Position numbers and translations under genes: made by a program
Notes under the pieces: model-generated
Told to the model about the DNA's origin: nothing
Seen by the model: the letters and a program-made list of their open reading frames with translations, nothing else
Database searches by the model: none
Shown: positions 33,343-46,473 of the stretch, piece by piece
Layout of the letters: each line of letters begins with the position of its first letter
Position numbering within the stretch: the stretch's first letter is position 1
From: Agarophyton chilense
Taxonomy: Eukaryota > Rhodophyta > Florideophyceae > Gracilariales > Gracilariaceae
DNA: 64,000 bases
Direction: 5' to 3'
NCBI GenBank assembly: GCA_030374765.1
Contig: JARGXX010000006.1
Span: forward strand, 124,001 to 188,000

Positions 33343-33894
33343 TTGATTGAGGTAGAAGGAAAGGTTGACGGTTAAAAGAGAATATCGCTAGCTCTGGCTA
33401 AAATTTACTTCGAGGTTGTCGATCTTCGACTTATATACTACTTAACCCTGCCAACAGTAGAACCTCGAGCGCACGTAAACCCTGGACTACAAACCGCGTG
33501 CATTTAATAATACCAATCATATTCAAACATGACAATAAATCCGAATCCAAATTCACGAAAACATACTACAGCATGGTACAACAGTGTACAATACACCATC
33601 ACACTTACGTCTGTGCAAATTCAACGTTCCAGCACATACTAAGCGTAGTCCGCCTCCATGCACGGCCTTGTTCCAGCAGAGAAATGCATGCGTTCTTTAT
33701 TACACAAGATAGCGTATCGCTTCTTCCGGAACATTCCTTATAGCCTGTACTTTGTGTACACAGTAAGATCTGAACAGCGTGGACACTTTGCACTATTACA
33801 ACTAATGCATGTGGCCCCCTGTATACTGCAAAATCCTACACCCGCTTTCCAACAATCAAAGTGACAGCACAAATCATTCATATGACATTCAACA
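33343..33894 (-). repeat. 3' LTR of the minus-strand copia element
   Basis: 552 bp, with TGTTGAATG at its sense start (33894) next to the polypurine tract. It matches the inverted copy at 35909-36459 and, more distantly, the LTRs at 48833 and 53692. Confidence 0.75.
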
Positions 33895-35908
33895 CCCCCC
33901 TTCTGGCACTCACTTCAAGCGTGTGGATATACGAACCCATTTTTACCATGGAACTTCTGAAGCTTCGTACTACCGATTGGCTTTGTCATCCTATCGGAAA
34001 CCCTGTCACCCGTGAAGCAATACTGCGATTACACCACCTTTTCGCGCAATGACTCTCTGGGGAAGTGAAAGCGAATATTGATGTGCTTAGTACGCTTATT
34101 CGGCATACCATTTTAAGCAAGGTCAATGCAGCCTTGGTTCTCAACATATACAGTCGTGGGTTCAATTATTATTTTTACAGACTTGTCCACATTAAAGCTA
34201 TTTGCGTTCCCGATGCCAGTCAACAGACATTTACACCATTTCGCCTTCTTTGTCCCAGAAAACAGCCCAGCGTACTTAGCCTAAGCGCCAGAGAGCACGA
34301 CTGCTTCTTGTTAACGAGAGCTTCAAGACACTGGAGCACCACACATCATGAACACATATTCGCTAGTTGATTCACTCGTAGAAGTGCCACTTGACCAGTC
34401 CAAGTCAACATACCCACACAGCTGAATACCTGCAGCAGAGCCATGTGTGAGTCGAAGTGAAGAAGTGCCATTTAGGTAGCGCAGAACATGTTGGACTCCC
34501 TTCCAATGAATCTTTCTAGGTTTCTCGACGTACTTTGCTAATTTTGACACTGCGTACAATGTATCCGGCCGAGTTCCAACCGAAAGATACTTCAACCAAA
34601 TAATCACCTGGCGGTATGGGACTTCCGTCACAAGCGCGGAACACTGAGTAATATCAAGAGCGTATTTCATTGTGAAGGTCTACTGTATTAGATTGTACTC
34701 TACCACACCGTTCCAAACCCTTAGGCATGCAAGAGAACTGTAACAGATAAATCAGTCTTTTGGATCGATCACGGGAATCTCAAACCCAAGTACAAAAAAA
34801 ACTTCATTGAGGTCTTTCATGAAAAAACGGTTTGACAGTGCATCCTTGACACGATTCACAGTCTCGATACTTGGACTGCCAATAAGCAAGTCGTCCACGT
34901 ATAGAGCAATGATTACTATGTCTCCAAGTGTCTCTCCGGTGTGCTCAAACTTATCAGCGTCGTTAGGTTTCATATGCACTTCAATGACAAGAAACGAAAA
35001 TATTTTAGCTTTCCACTGCCTTGGTGCTCGTCGCAATCCGTAGATAGCTTTTTTAAATCTGCACAAATGTTCCTCTCTCCCAGGCTCGACGAATCCTTCT
35101 GGCTTCTTAATGTTCACAGTCTCTTCGAGGTCACCATGTAGAAACGCTGTCTTCACATCCATCTGATAAAAGTGATAGTTTTCAACTGCGCTCATTGAAA
35201 GAATCATCCTGACAGACGTGAACTTAACTACAGGTGTATACGTTTCAGAAAATTCTACACCTTCGATCTGCAGAAACCCTCTGGAAACCGAACGAGCCAT
35301 ACAACGCACGGTAGGTTCACCAATCTGCCCGGCTTCATACTTCTGCACATATACCCACCTGGAAGAGACCACATTGATATCTGGTGACCTTGCCACCAAG
35401 TCCCATGTATCATGTTCCATAAGCGACTCCAATTCACTGTTCATTGCCTACGTCCACGCCTTTGAATTGGCACATGACATTTCATTAGGAAATGACGAGG
35501 GATTGTCTTCGCAGGCAGTGAGGAGAGCTGTTCCCCGCCACCAGGACCTTGGTTCCCTTCCCTTCGGCGTGGAACTTATCAATTCTTGTGTCTCTTCTTC
35601 AGGTGAAGCGACGGGTTCTGCCACTGGTGATTTGGCTGGCTCAAGGTCAGTTGTTTCTTCAAATGCTGTCATTGGTGTGGAGGGATTATCTTGTGGCAGG
35701 TCAATAACTGTGGAAGAGTTTGCGATTTCAATAGATGCAGATTCACCTGGAACTTTAACGTCGACATAGAGGGAGTTGTCGAAACTGTTAAACTTGTCAT
35801 GCTTCTAGTTCAGCTCTTTAAACCTCACATCTCGTGACACGATCACTTTCTTTTTTTAACATTCCACAGCTTATATCTCTGCGATTCATCGGCTTATCCA
35901 ATGAAGAC

Positions 35909-36459
35909 TGATGGATATCAGATGAGGTATTAGTGTTGTCACATTGATTGGTGGAGAGGGGGTAATAAGATTGTGCGATATACGCGTGTCCAAATGCATT
36001 AGTTGTACTACTGTGCAATGTGTCCATGCTGTCCGGATCTTATTGTGTGCATTTAGTGCAGGCTGTAATGAATGTTCTGGAACAGGCGACCCAATGTTTT
36101 GTGTATTACAGAAGGCATTCAGTGCTTTACTAAAACTGGACCGTGAATGGAGGCGGAATACATTTAATATGTGCTGGCACATTGAATTTGTGCACGAGTC
36201 AGTGTAATTTTCTATTTTACACTGTTCTATCTTGTTGTAGTATTTTGACGTTAGTTTTGGTTAGGGTTTATTGTCCTGTATGAATATGATAGGTAGTATT
36301 AAATGTCCCCTATTTGTAGTCTATGGTTTATGTGAGCTGGAGGTTAGACTGTTGGCAGTATTAAGTAGTATATAAATCGAAGATCGACAACCTCCAAGTA
36401 AATTCTAGCCAGATCTTGCGACCTTACCTTTCAAGCCTCAACTTTCCCTTCAAGCTCCA
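35909..36459 (+). repeat. Copia LTR in plus orientation inside the minus-strand copia
   Basis: 551 bp, inverted relative to 33343-33894 and of the same family (TGATGGATATCAG start, common TGAATATGATAGGTAGTATT block near 36280). The flanking five bases differ (AAGAC and GGATA) and the host element lacks its integrase core here, so this is a rearranged junction and not a clean insertion. Confidence 0.7.
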
Positions 36460-36956
36460 GGATACCTCCTTCATGTCACACAAGTGCAGCACTCCAATTG
36501 CGTACTTGTGCACCTGTTTCAGATCACGTTGGTTGATGTGAATAAGTCGTCTGTGCCACAGTTGAGTCTTCGTATATCTTTTCGAAAACGCAAGTTCCAC
36601 AACAGCATGTCCTAAAGTTTGAGGCAGTGTATACGTGCGAGATACCTTGTCATGATCAGCAATGCCCACATCGAAACCATTTGACTCTAGCATCTGACGT
36701 AAACTATGACGACCAAAGTGCGACTGAATACCTTGTTGAAACCAAGGTGTATCCCAGAGTGGGGTCATTGTATGTTCGCATTTTCCAAAGGAATGATCAC
36801 CTCTCCGCATTTTGTAGAAACAACAGATGTATTGTCGGCAAGCATCACTGTTCTATTGTCATAAGGTTGAAGTGAACCGGAGACGAACGCACAAACAGAA
36901 TGAAAGCAATGTACTATCGCGCCGCTGCCTGCAGAGGTATCAAAATGTGAGCGCAG

Positions 36957-38019
36957 GTTAGGTAAGAAAAGGAAGAAAGAGGGAGAAGACGAGATGAAGA
37001 GAAAATTAAAACAAGAAAAACAAGGCAAGGTAGTCAGCCTTAACAATTTACTTCAATTGTCGGCGACCATCATTGACAACTATATCTACCTTGCATGCAC
37101 TTCTGCCGCCAGTGCTGACCGTGTGCGTTTCACACACTTCTCACAGCTTGCCACTGTGTGACGAGGAGCTGCACGCCAAAACAATTTCAAACATAAACCA
37201 TATCAAATAAAAACACAAAAAAACATCGAAAGTGGTACGGCAGTGCCAGCCACCCCGCGCGCAGCCCAGGTTCGGCTCTACGGCCTGCGAAGGAGCGATG
37301 ATAACGGTTGAGCCCTGTAAGCTGCCAGGCCCCGAAGGATCTCGCAGGTGACACGTGTACGGGTCGACCTCAGATGGACTCATGTAAATTAATAATTTAT
37401 TTTAATTAGTGTAATAGATTAGCAGTACAGTGCCAGGGAGATCTCAGCGCCTCGCGAGTACTATTTACTTGGCTCGAGTGACGCTTCTCCCTTAACGTAC
37501 GGTAGGCACCGTTTCGATACTAAATAACCCCCTTTGGTGTTTTAGTTCCACCCTTTGGTCTTCAAGCCATCGCTTCCGTATTTCCAACCTGTAAAACTAC
37601 GCAGTAAACGCCAGCCCATTGCACCAAGTACTCTGGGAGTGCCGCCGTCAAGGATTCGAACCTTAGGACCCGCTCTACCACGCTACCACCGGTGGAGACC
37701 CGTACACTGACCGAACAGTCATTGCGTTACACGGCCATAGCCCCTATCAAGCACACATTAGCAATTTCTCTCCAACTGCATAGCCCGTGCTCATTCAGCG
37801 TTCTCGTCCAATCAAATCGCTCCACTTGGGCCAAAGCCCCAAGAAGCCCCACTAGATACAGACCAGTTGTCCATACCAGGTTGCATGAGGGCATTTGAAA
37901 TCGCCAATAATATGGCTGTTTGACGTTGAGATTCAGATGAGGCGCATATGTGTTTTTCCGGGGAGGGTGCCCCAAAGTGCCCACGCTTAAATCCGCTTTT
38001 GCTTTTCCAGTATTTCCAA
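36957..38019 (-). repeat. Copia LTR in minus orientation, split by another solo LTR
   Basis: Without the 446-bp insert at 37286-37731 and one target copy, it is about 612 bp long and matches the reverse complement of 40309-40923 from end to end. It truncates the copia at its left (36956) and lies against the truncated copia at its right (38020). Confidence 0.75.
37286..37731 (+). repeat. Gypsy-type solo LTR with antisense tRNA-like boxes
   Basis: 446 bp, TGCGAAGG to CGTTACA, flanked by a perfect duplication CGGCC (37281-37285 and 37732-37736) inside a copia LTR. It is the same family as the LTR at 46474-46918, whose orientation is set by a polypurine tract. On the strand opposite to LTR sense it carries TGGTAGAGCGG (37670-37680), a match to the Pol III A box, and GGTTCGAATCC (37652-37662), a perfect B box, only 7 nt apart. 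Confidence 0.85.
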
Positions 38020-40923
38020 GCTTTCGAGGAGGTCGGACATGCGGTCGACCTTAATACTCAACATGCGTCATTACACTGTAGAAAATACCCCATATTTTTG
38101 GTCAGTGGCCACCGGCCATCAGTTCAATATGTGCATGTGTTTGGACGCACCTTATATTTGCTGAGGACTCCGAGTGGATCCAAGGTTGAGTCTCGTGCAC
38201 TGGAGGGAGTGTACTTGGAGACTCTTGAGCATAGTCTTTAAAAGGTACTTGTTACGGATAACGATGGTACTCCACTCATTGTCGAGTCTCGGCATGTCAC
38301 TTTTGATGAATCTCAGTTTATGGCGCGCCGTCTGTAATTCATTTTATAAAAGATGAATTTAGTTCGGACGATGATTACAACGGTGACGTCGTCTCTGATG
38401 ACGCCATGGATGATGCATCCAATTCAGTCTCAATCGACGGCATTGTAGACGGAGCACTTTTCCACAAAGAAGGTACTTCCACACCGGCGGTGGCTCAGCC
38501 CCAGTCTGATTCTGGGGATTATGAAGACGACGTGGTAGGCTCCAGAAGTAGCGAGGAAGTGTTCCCAAATCAATCAGAAGCTCCTCATAACTCTAATAAA
38601 GAACCCCGTTACCCTTCTCGCACACGTTGTGCACCGCGAAAATGGTTCTTGACTTGATCTGCTCAGTGCACTTCGCATATAATAGTAACGACTAGCGACG
38701 AACCCACCTTAAAAGAAGCAATGTTTGCCATCGTGAAGGAGCGTAATCTATGGCAGGCTGCAATTGACGAGGAGTTCTCATCACTAGAGTCGAAAGGAAC
38801 GTGGAACCCTGATAACTCTCCCGTTTCTCAACAACTACCGAGTCATGTGCTCTTTCGTATCAAACGAAATGCTGGAGGGGCAGTGGAACGTTTCAAGGCT
38901 CGAGTGGTTGCAGGTGAAAACCACCAAACGTATGGTGAAAACTACATGGAAACCTATGCCCCAGTTGTTTCATTCACAATGGTTCGCATTTTCCTGTACC
39001 TCACGCTGTGCCTGCACATGCATGTCGCACAAGTAGATGTGAAAACGGCGTTTCTTGATGGTGAACTGGAGGAGGATTTGTGGATTATTTCTCCTCGAGG
39101 TATACCTGGAGTCCCTTCTCGATGCTTCAAACTGCGCAAAGCCATCTACGGGCTGAAGCAGGCACACTTAGCATGGCACAAGAAGCTATGTGACGACTTG
39201 AAAAGCATAGTCTTCGAGGAGTTACCAAGTGCACAATGTGTGTTTCGCCGGCGCAATAAGTACGATGAGAATGCATTTGTGTTGGTTTACGTGGATGACT
39301 TGCTGATATTCACGACCTCAATCGAAGAACGTTCTGTGATAATGCAGCAGCTGAAGTCCTTGTATGATCTTCGTGTAGCAGAAGAGGTAAACTTGTTCCT
39401 CGGTGTGGAGTTGAAATGGACTTCGGTTTTAAAAGGCCAACCTCTCTCGTTACACCTTGGCCAGTCTCTTTACACAGAAAGTGTGCTGCGTCTCTTCGGG
39501 TTTAAACGATCAAAACCTGCTTGCACACCCATGGTCGAGTCATTCTTCATAGGGTGGGCGGCCGAAGCAAACAAGTCGATGCAAGATCTGCTTCTGTACC
39601 AGCAGATGATTGGACCCCTGCTCTACTTGACGCTTCGTACCCGATTGGTTATATTGGCACCAGTCCTGATCTTGGCTCGCTTCCAGAAATCACCTACGGC
39701 CTACTGTCAAAGAGCAGTGAAGCGCGTTCTACGTTATCTTCGAGGCACGTCTGGGCATGTTGTACAGTTCCAGTCTAGTAGTTTGGAATTGCAGGCATAC
39801 GTTGACTCTGACAACCAAAATGACCGGACTGATCGCAAGTCCATGTCCGGATTTCTGGTAAAGCTCGGAAATGCAACATGTGCATGGGGCGCAAGGAAGC
39901 AGGCTTCAGTAGCTTTGTATACCAGAGAGACAGAGTATTATGATTTGGCACTTGCCTCCCAAGAGATTGGTTGGTTTAAGCCAGGACTTGGTGAGCTTGA
40001 ATGGAAAGTGCAGGGCTCCACTACTTTATATTCGGACAACCAGTGTGCCATTGATTGGGCACATGGGGAGCGCTGTCCGTCGGGTGGTGCTAAGCACATA
40101 GACGTAAAACTGCACCTTATACGCAGGTTGTTAAAAAAAAGCGAAATAAACGCAACCTACGTTCGCAGCAAGGACAACGACGCTGACTTCCTCACCAAGC
40201 CACTTGGACCGGGCCTTCACAAGAATAACACAGACCACTTTGGTCTTGGAAGAGCCGTCGAGAAGGATTGTTGAGGTTTGGTCGACTGTTCCCTAAAGCG
40301 TTTTGGAGTGTTGGAAATAGTTTAAAACCAAAAGTGGATTTAAACATGGGCACTTTTGGGCACCCTCCGCGGAAAAATGCATATGTGCCTCATCTCAACC
40401 TCAACGTGTAACAGCCATCTGATTGGCTACTGCTAATGCCCTTATGCAACGTGGTATGGACAAGTGGTCTCGTTTTAATGGGGCGTGTTGGGGCTTCGGC
40501 CCAAGTGGAGCGATCTGATTGGACGACAGCGCTAAATGAGCACAGGCTATGCATTTGGAGGGTATTTGCGAATGGGGGCTGGATACTGGGATTGGCCGTA
40601 ACAGCCGAATCTGGGGTGCGCAGGGCGGTGGGCACTGGGACACCATTTTGGATGGTTTTTTGAGTTTTTATTTGATTTGCTTTTTGTTTGAAATTGTTTT
40701 GGCACGCAACTCCTCGTCCCACAGTGGCAAGATGTGAGACGTGTGTCACCCGCCGAAGGTCAGAACCGGCGGAGGAAGTGCGTGCAAGGTAGTCATAGTT
40801 GTCAATGACGGTCGCCGACGACCAAAATAAATTGTCAAGGCTGACTACCTTCATTTGTTTTCTTTCGTTTACTTGCGATTCCATCTCGTCTTTTCGTTTC
40901 CTTTTCTTTTCCTTTTCATAACA
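38020..40923 (+). mobile_element. Ty1/copia LTR retrotransposon, 5' half lost
   Basis: Begins inside the integrase tail (VHVFGRTLYLL near 38130), followed by a largely open RT/RNase H (38721-40274): WQAAIDEEFSSL at the RT start, VDVKTAFLDGELEEDLW, the catalytic YVDDLLIF (near 39290), and an RNase H with LYSDNQCAIDWAHG and DNDADFLTKPLG. A 615-bp 3' LTR ends it. Gag, protease and most of the integrase are absent because a minus-oriented LTR of the same family adjoins at 38019. Few breaks in what remains, so it is younger than the copia at 4482. Confidence 0.85.
40309..40923 (+). repeat. 3' LTR of the truncated copia element
   Basis: Starts TGTTGGAAATAG and ends TTCATAACA. It shares the block GCATATG...CCTCAACGTG...GATTGGCTACTGC with the LTRs of the copia at 48833-54378, so the two copia families are related. 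Confidence 0.75.
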
Positions 40924-42005
40924 TGCCCTCACTTTGTGAGTGTCCAAGAGGGCACCACTCTGTATCTTTTCCAATTGTTTCTGACAGGAAAGGCGGGTGA
41001 TCGAGTGGTTTCGATGATATATGGCACAACTGACCTCGTGAAGGCTCAAGACCTTGTGCTCCTCAGGTCATTTTTTCAGGTTGTTCACTACCTCTTGGGA
41101 ACCTATGTCACGGATGACGTTATAATTGATGCCCATCAGGAAGTGATATCCTTTAGGCAGACCCCTAACATGACCGAATAGGCTTTCGAAGAAGATCTAT
41201 GCACGAAGGCTAACCGAAATGGAAATTTATTCTCCGAAGGACGGCTTGAACGTCAATTCATCACTGGATATACTTCCTGCAACTCGGAAATCTGTCTGTT
41301 AATGCCACACGGAAAACCCACGATACTCCTTACGGCGGCGCGTCACCTACGCTGAAGGTTATATCAAAACCTACAGGACTTCCAGGCGCAATGCTGATAC
41401 ACCCAGAGTACACGCAACTCCGTTGCGTAAACCAAACCAAGCCTATTTGGTTAGCTCCACGGAATCGGCCATGGATTCATCACTCCATTATACCGACTCG
41501 GGAGATATCCTCGCGGTTAATGTGAGTGCCCCTCCGTCTGGGTCCCAACCATATACCTCCCAGGGAACTACAGTGACCATTGAACCAACAACACCCAATT
41601 ATACCCCTCTTTTCACCCCGCATGGACGTTGTTGTTGTTCGCTCGTCAAGGGCTTGCTTCCTCTGCCTTTCCATAGTCCGAACATGTGCCTACATCATGT
41701 ATCTGTCTGAGAACGCACGCAAACATCTCCTAATCTTACGGGAAGAGAATTACAACGTGCGAAGATCCGAAGAAATGTTTAACATGGCACCGCAACGAGC
41801 CACAGAAGCACCTGGAAGCTTTCGCTATGCCACCCTTCCGAATACCCCAATGAAAGCCCCACAGGTCCATGCCATTGTAGACCCCATGAAAGACCTCGAA
41901 GAGAAACTCCATCCTCGGGAAGAAACGGAAACCAAAACGGAAAATGCTTAGAAGGTCAACGCGAGGCAAATTCTCCCTCTTTAAGTCCCAGCTCCAACCA
42001 ACTGG

Positions 42006-42694
42006 TGATGGATGGGGAAAGACTGAAGGAAAGGTTGAGGGATGAAAGCAGAGTTCGCCAGATTTGGCTCGGATTTTCTTGGAGGCGCTCAATCTCTCAC
42101 TTATATACAACTTAAAAAAAAGTCAGCCAACTAGACGCCAACCCAGAGAAAACCCTAGACTACAAAGCAGGGACACCCAATACTACCAATCATATTCAAT
42201 CACGACATTAACCCTAGCCAAAGTTCATTGCAGCACACAACGAGGCAATACAACAGTGCACAGCACATCATTACACTGACGTGTACACAAATTCAATGTG
42301 CCAGCACACGCTTCTTGCAATCCGCCTCCCTACACGTTCACCTTCCAGCACAGTACACCATGTCTTCTGTAATACACATGACATGCTCTTCTCCATGTAC
42401 ATTCGTTACACCTTGTGAGACGTGTACATAGTACACCAGCTGAACATCCTGAATAGCGTGCACAATAGTACAAGTAGACAACGCACACACGTGTACTCCA
42501 GAAAATCCCAATAGTGCCATACCACTTGTACACACCACATTGCAGGTGCAAATTTGCAGTAGCTAATCACAGCACGAGTTCACGTTGAGGTCTGGCTGAT
42601 ATGCATATGCGCTTTTCCAGAGGCACCCTCCAAAACAGCCCATGCTCTCCTGCACATTTGGTTTTCAGTGAGAGCCTAGGCACTTGCACCAACA
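42006..42694 (-). repeat. Solo copia LTR with duplication ACTGG
   Basis: 689 bp, reverse complement of the LTRs at 48833-49520 and 53692-54378, bounded by TGATGG and CCAACA and flanked by ACTGG at 42001-42005 and 42695-42699. Confidence 0.92.
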
Positions 42695-44841
42695 ACTGGA
42701 CGATCAGGAGCTAAGGCGCTCCTCACCTCTCAATACAAACCACAACCATTTGACGACTCAGAATGAATCATAATTGGAAGACAGTAACGACCCTGTCTGC
42801 ATCCTCCGGAAGAAGAATTATAAACTTCGGATAAGCATGGGACTGTTCCAACAGCTCCGGGATGGCAACAGCAGTGTTGGACACAGCCGCTGGTCCCAAT
42901 TTGGTCCATTATAAGCTACTCCCATTTGATTGGCAAGGTTTCGTTCAGAAAAGGAAGACCCCCGGGATAACTGATGCATTACTTAGGCCAACAAACATTA
43001 AAAGGATAGCACCCTTTACATTCACAAAGAACGATTGAAAATCCGCACGTGGTTGCTTGTATTTCTTAGCTTGGGTACTGACGCAATCGTAGGGACCTCC
43101 TTCATCGATCGATACATTAACGCCATTTATCCGGGCCTTGGGAAAATCGGGTTCTATCGCTCACCTTACATTTACATAATTGGTTCCACCCCAAGGCCAG
43201 AAGATTATCTCAAACGAGAAATTATCTCCGAAGATACCATGTCAATTAAGGTTCGCTTATCGAGAGCCATAACGGTACCCCCGATGCCCCATATCACCGT
43301 ATCCGTCCATTCCCAGTCCTCAGGTCTCGTGTCGATACAGAACCACTCGAATACGGTTCTAAAGCACCTAAAGTTAATTGCCAATGGATTAATGGACATC
43401 CGCCCCAACAGACCCTTCTTGGTGACAATCAGCAACTTCAGAGATAGACCCGTACGGTTACCCAAAGATACAGTGATTGGCATATCTCCACCTGTACCTG
43501 TGGCCATGATGGAGGCTCAATGGGATAACTTTTCCACGCTGACTCCTGACGAGGACGTCGACATTTAAGAGGGGATAGTCACTATCTGCGTAGAATTCGA
43601 ATCCTAAAGGCCCCAGGTAATTAATCTCTTCAGAGAATACCAGACCATGTGCTCAGGTAGATTGGGAAAACTCCGAGCCATTACACACCGCACTGACCTC
43701 CAGGATATTGCTAGACAACAGTTCCAGCACCCGTACCGTACAGTCCTGAAGGGTAGGGAGATTGTCGCTGACCAGATCGACAAAATGCGCAAAGTTCATT
43801 TCATAGAGCCGGCGCCTCCTAACCAATCCGAATAGGCAAGTCCCCTTGTCCTTGCAGCTAAGAATGATAGCTGCATCAGATTCTGTGTCGACTCTAGCAA
43901 GCTGAACGCAGTATCCAAAAGGGACTCATACCCGATACCCCCTACGGGTGACTGTCTAGATTTCTGGGTGAAGTAGCCTTATTCACCACTCCGGACTTTA
44001 ATTCCGGATATTGGCAAATCCGTGAGGCTGAGGATACGAGAGCGCTGGCAACCTTTACCACTCACGAAGGTCTGTTCAGACTTTTTCGTATGCCATTTGG
44101 TTAAAGAATGCGCCAGTGGCCTTCCAACCGGTAATGGACATCATACTGTCCAGAGTCGAATGGAAATTCGCCCTGTTCTATTTAAATGTCGTAATAATCT
44201 TCTTACGAACCGTGAAGGAACACATTCGCCACGTGTGGACAGTGCTCACAATCCTCCAGGACGCTGGAGAAACACTGAAACTCCGCAAATGAGCCTTGTC
44301 TTAGGCCTCAGCGGACTATCTCTGTCACGTCCTCCGCCTAGGAAAGTTAAAGAAAGAAAAACGGACAACAGATGCAATCCCCCAGGCTAAAACTCCCAGA
44401 ACCCACACGAAACTACGATTCTTTTAGAGTTTGGGCAATGTCTACCGAGGTTTCGTCCAAGGATTTGCTAAAATCTCGGCCACTCTCATCTCCACGTTGA
44501 AGAAGAAAACCTCTTCGGAAATTGAAGGCCTTACCGAGCACCAATATTAGGCAGTTCAGACCCTAAGGAACAAATTCCGGAACCCACTCATACTGGCTTT
44601 ACCCAAACCCAATATGCCTTTTTTATTGGACACGGACGCTTCCGATGTCCAAGTGGGATCTACACCGCTACAAGAACAAGATTGACGAAAGGATTATCCA
44701 CCTATTGAATTCTGGAGCATAACGCTCTCCAGCGCCATGCGAAACTACAGTACTACTGAAAAGGAATGTCTAGCCATCTTATGGTCTCTATTAACACTTC
44801 GACCATACCTCGAGGGAATTAGGTTCACCATTAGAACAGAC

Positions 44842-45529
44842 TGTTGGATAGGTAAAAGCTGAAGGAAAGGTTGAGGGGATGAAAAGGAAGTTCGCCAGCT
44901 CTGGCTCGGATTTACTTGGAGGCGCTCAAACTTTCACTTATATACTACTCCAAAATGTCAGCCATCTAGACTCCAACCCAAAGTAAACCCTAGACTACAA
45001 AGCAGGGACACTCAATACTACCAATCATATTCAAGCACGACATTAACCCTAATCAAAGTTCATTGCAGCGCACAACAAGGCAATACAACAGTGCACAGCC
45101 CATGATTACACTGACGTGTGCACAAATTCAATATGCCAACACACACTACTTGCAATCCGCCTCCATGCACACTCACGTTCCAGCACAGTACACCAAGTCT
45201 CCTGTAATACACATGACAAGCTCTTCTCCAAGTACATTCGTTAAACCTTGTGAGATGTGTACATAGTACACGAGCTGGACATCCTGAAGAGATTGCACAG
45301 TAGTACAAGTAGACCACGTAAACACGGGTCCTACAGGCACACCCAATAGTGCCATACCACTTGTACACACCACATTGCATGTGCACTTTTACAGTAGCCA
45401 AACACAGCCCGAGTTCAAGTTGAGATCCGACTGACACGCATATGCGCTTTTCCAGAGGCACCCTCCAAAACAGCCCATGCTCCCCTGCACTCTTGGTTTT
45501 CAGTGACTGCACAGGGTCAACAGCCAACA
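44842..45529 (-). repeat. Solo copia LTR with duplication CAGAC
   Basis: 688 bp, same family and orientation as 42006-42694, flanked by CAGAC at 44837-44841 and 45530-45534. It sits inside the RNase H region of the plus-strand gypsy. Confidence 0.92.
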
Positions 45530-46473
45530 CAGACCGCCATTCACTCCACTGGTTACTCAATATGACCGATGCATCAAATCGCCTCTCTCGGTGACACCCC
45601 AGGCTGTCAGAGTATGACTACAATATAATCGATAGGTCAGGCATCAAGCATAATGCAGAAGATGCCCTCTCGCGAATTATTACTGACAGAACTGATGAAA
45701 CGCCATAGAACGACCTCATTCCTACTCCCTTCACAGATGATGTACCTCAGAATAATACGGAAACGGATTACCTAATGGGTACGGTCAAAGTGGATGCTCC
45801 TGACGCCAGGGAGAAATAATTCTACCTATCGGACTGGGAGGCATTACTACCCCATTCGACATCACCTCAGGTTCACGTGATAACCCCAGAGAAAAAAGAG
45901 CTCCTCCCTATAACTATTGAGGAGCTCCTACAGCCGCAGGTCGAATATGAGTACTGCAAGGAAACGGCCTAATTGGTAGGAACCCCTAGATGCCGATTCG
46001 ACTATGACCGATTTGGACTACTATGTCGCTCACTGCTGTATCGTGCACTCCAACGGGTAATACCAACTTTGCTAAGAGCGCGATTTCTATACCTCTCACA
46101 TTTCCCTCGCATAACAGGTCACCCTGGAGGCTGACGAATGTACCAGACCCTAAGGAAGTTCTTCTACTGGCCACTAATGGCGCAAAATCTATGGCAAGCC
46201 GTACAGAACTGCACTTCGTGCGCACAAATCCGAGGGTCTCGCGCCAACCATCAAGCCAAATTGAAACTTTTCCCGGTCGCAGGCCCGATTGAATTTGTTG
46301 CAGTGGATATAATTGGACCTTTGCCCAAATCGTTCTTTGGAAAACGGTTTGTCTTGGTAATAACCTATAGGTTTACCAAACTTACCCGAGTTCTACCTCT
46401 AAGATAGACAACAGCCCCGGGTGTCGCCACGGCATTCTTGTCTCACTGGGTATATCCCTATGGCAAACAACTC

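Larger units (their letters stand above)
33343..36956 (-). mobile_element. Ty1/copia LTR retrotransposon, minus strand, broken and rearranged
   Basis: Read on the minus strand from 36956: protease-like sequence (LADNTSVVS near 36835), the Gag-pre-integrase motif LWHRRLIHINQRDL (near 36540), RT (about 35440-34760, with FYQMDVKTAFLHGD and IALYVDDLLIGSP), RNase H (to about 34060), a C-rich run at 33895-33901 that is the polypurine tract on the other strand, and a 3' LTR at 33343-33894. The integrase core is missing, and an LTR in plus orientation sits in its place. Several breaks. Sequence is closely related to the copia at 48833-54378 but older. Confidence 0.8.
40924..46473 (+). mobile_element. 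Ty3/gypsy LTR retrotransposon, decayed and carrying two solo LTRs
   Basis: Parts in order: Gag (about 40960-41720, similar to Gag of the gypsy at 55309), protease (VLDTAAGPN near 42880; FIDRYINAIYPG near 43100), RT (about 43650-44480), RNase H (about 44560 to 45680, split by a solo LTR), integrase zinc finger and start of core (about 46080-46470: FYWPLMAQNLWQ, CTSCAQIRG, VAVDIIGPLP). It is cut on the left by a copia LTR and on the right by a minus-strand gypsy. More than ten breaks. Confidence 0.8.

Noticed and set aside
37286-37731. tRNA gene or tRNA-derived SINE
   Set aside because: A and B boxes are present, but they are only 7 nt apart, the sequence is bounded by TG...CA with a 5-bp duplication, and its second copy sits behind a polypurine tract, so it is an LTR.
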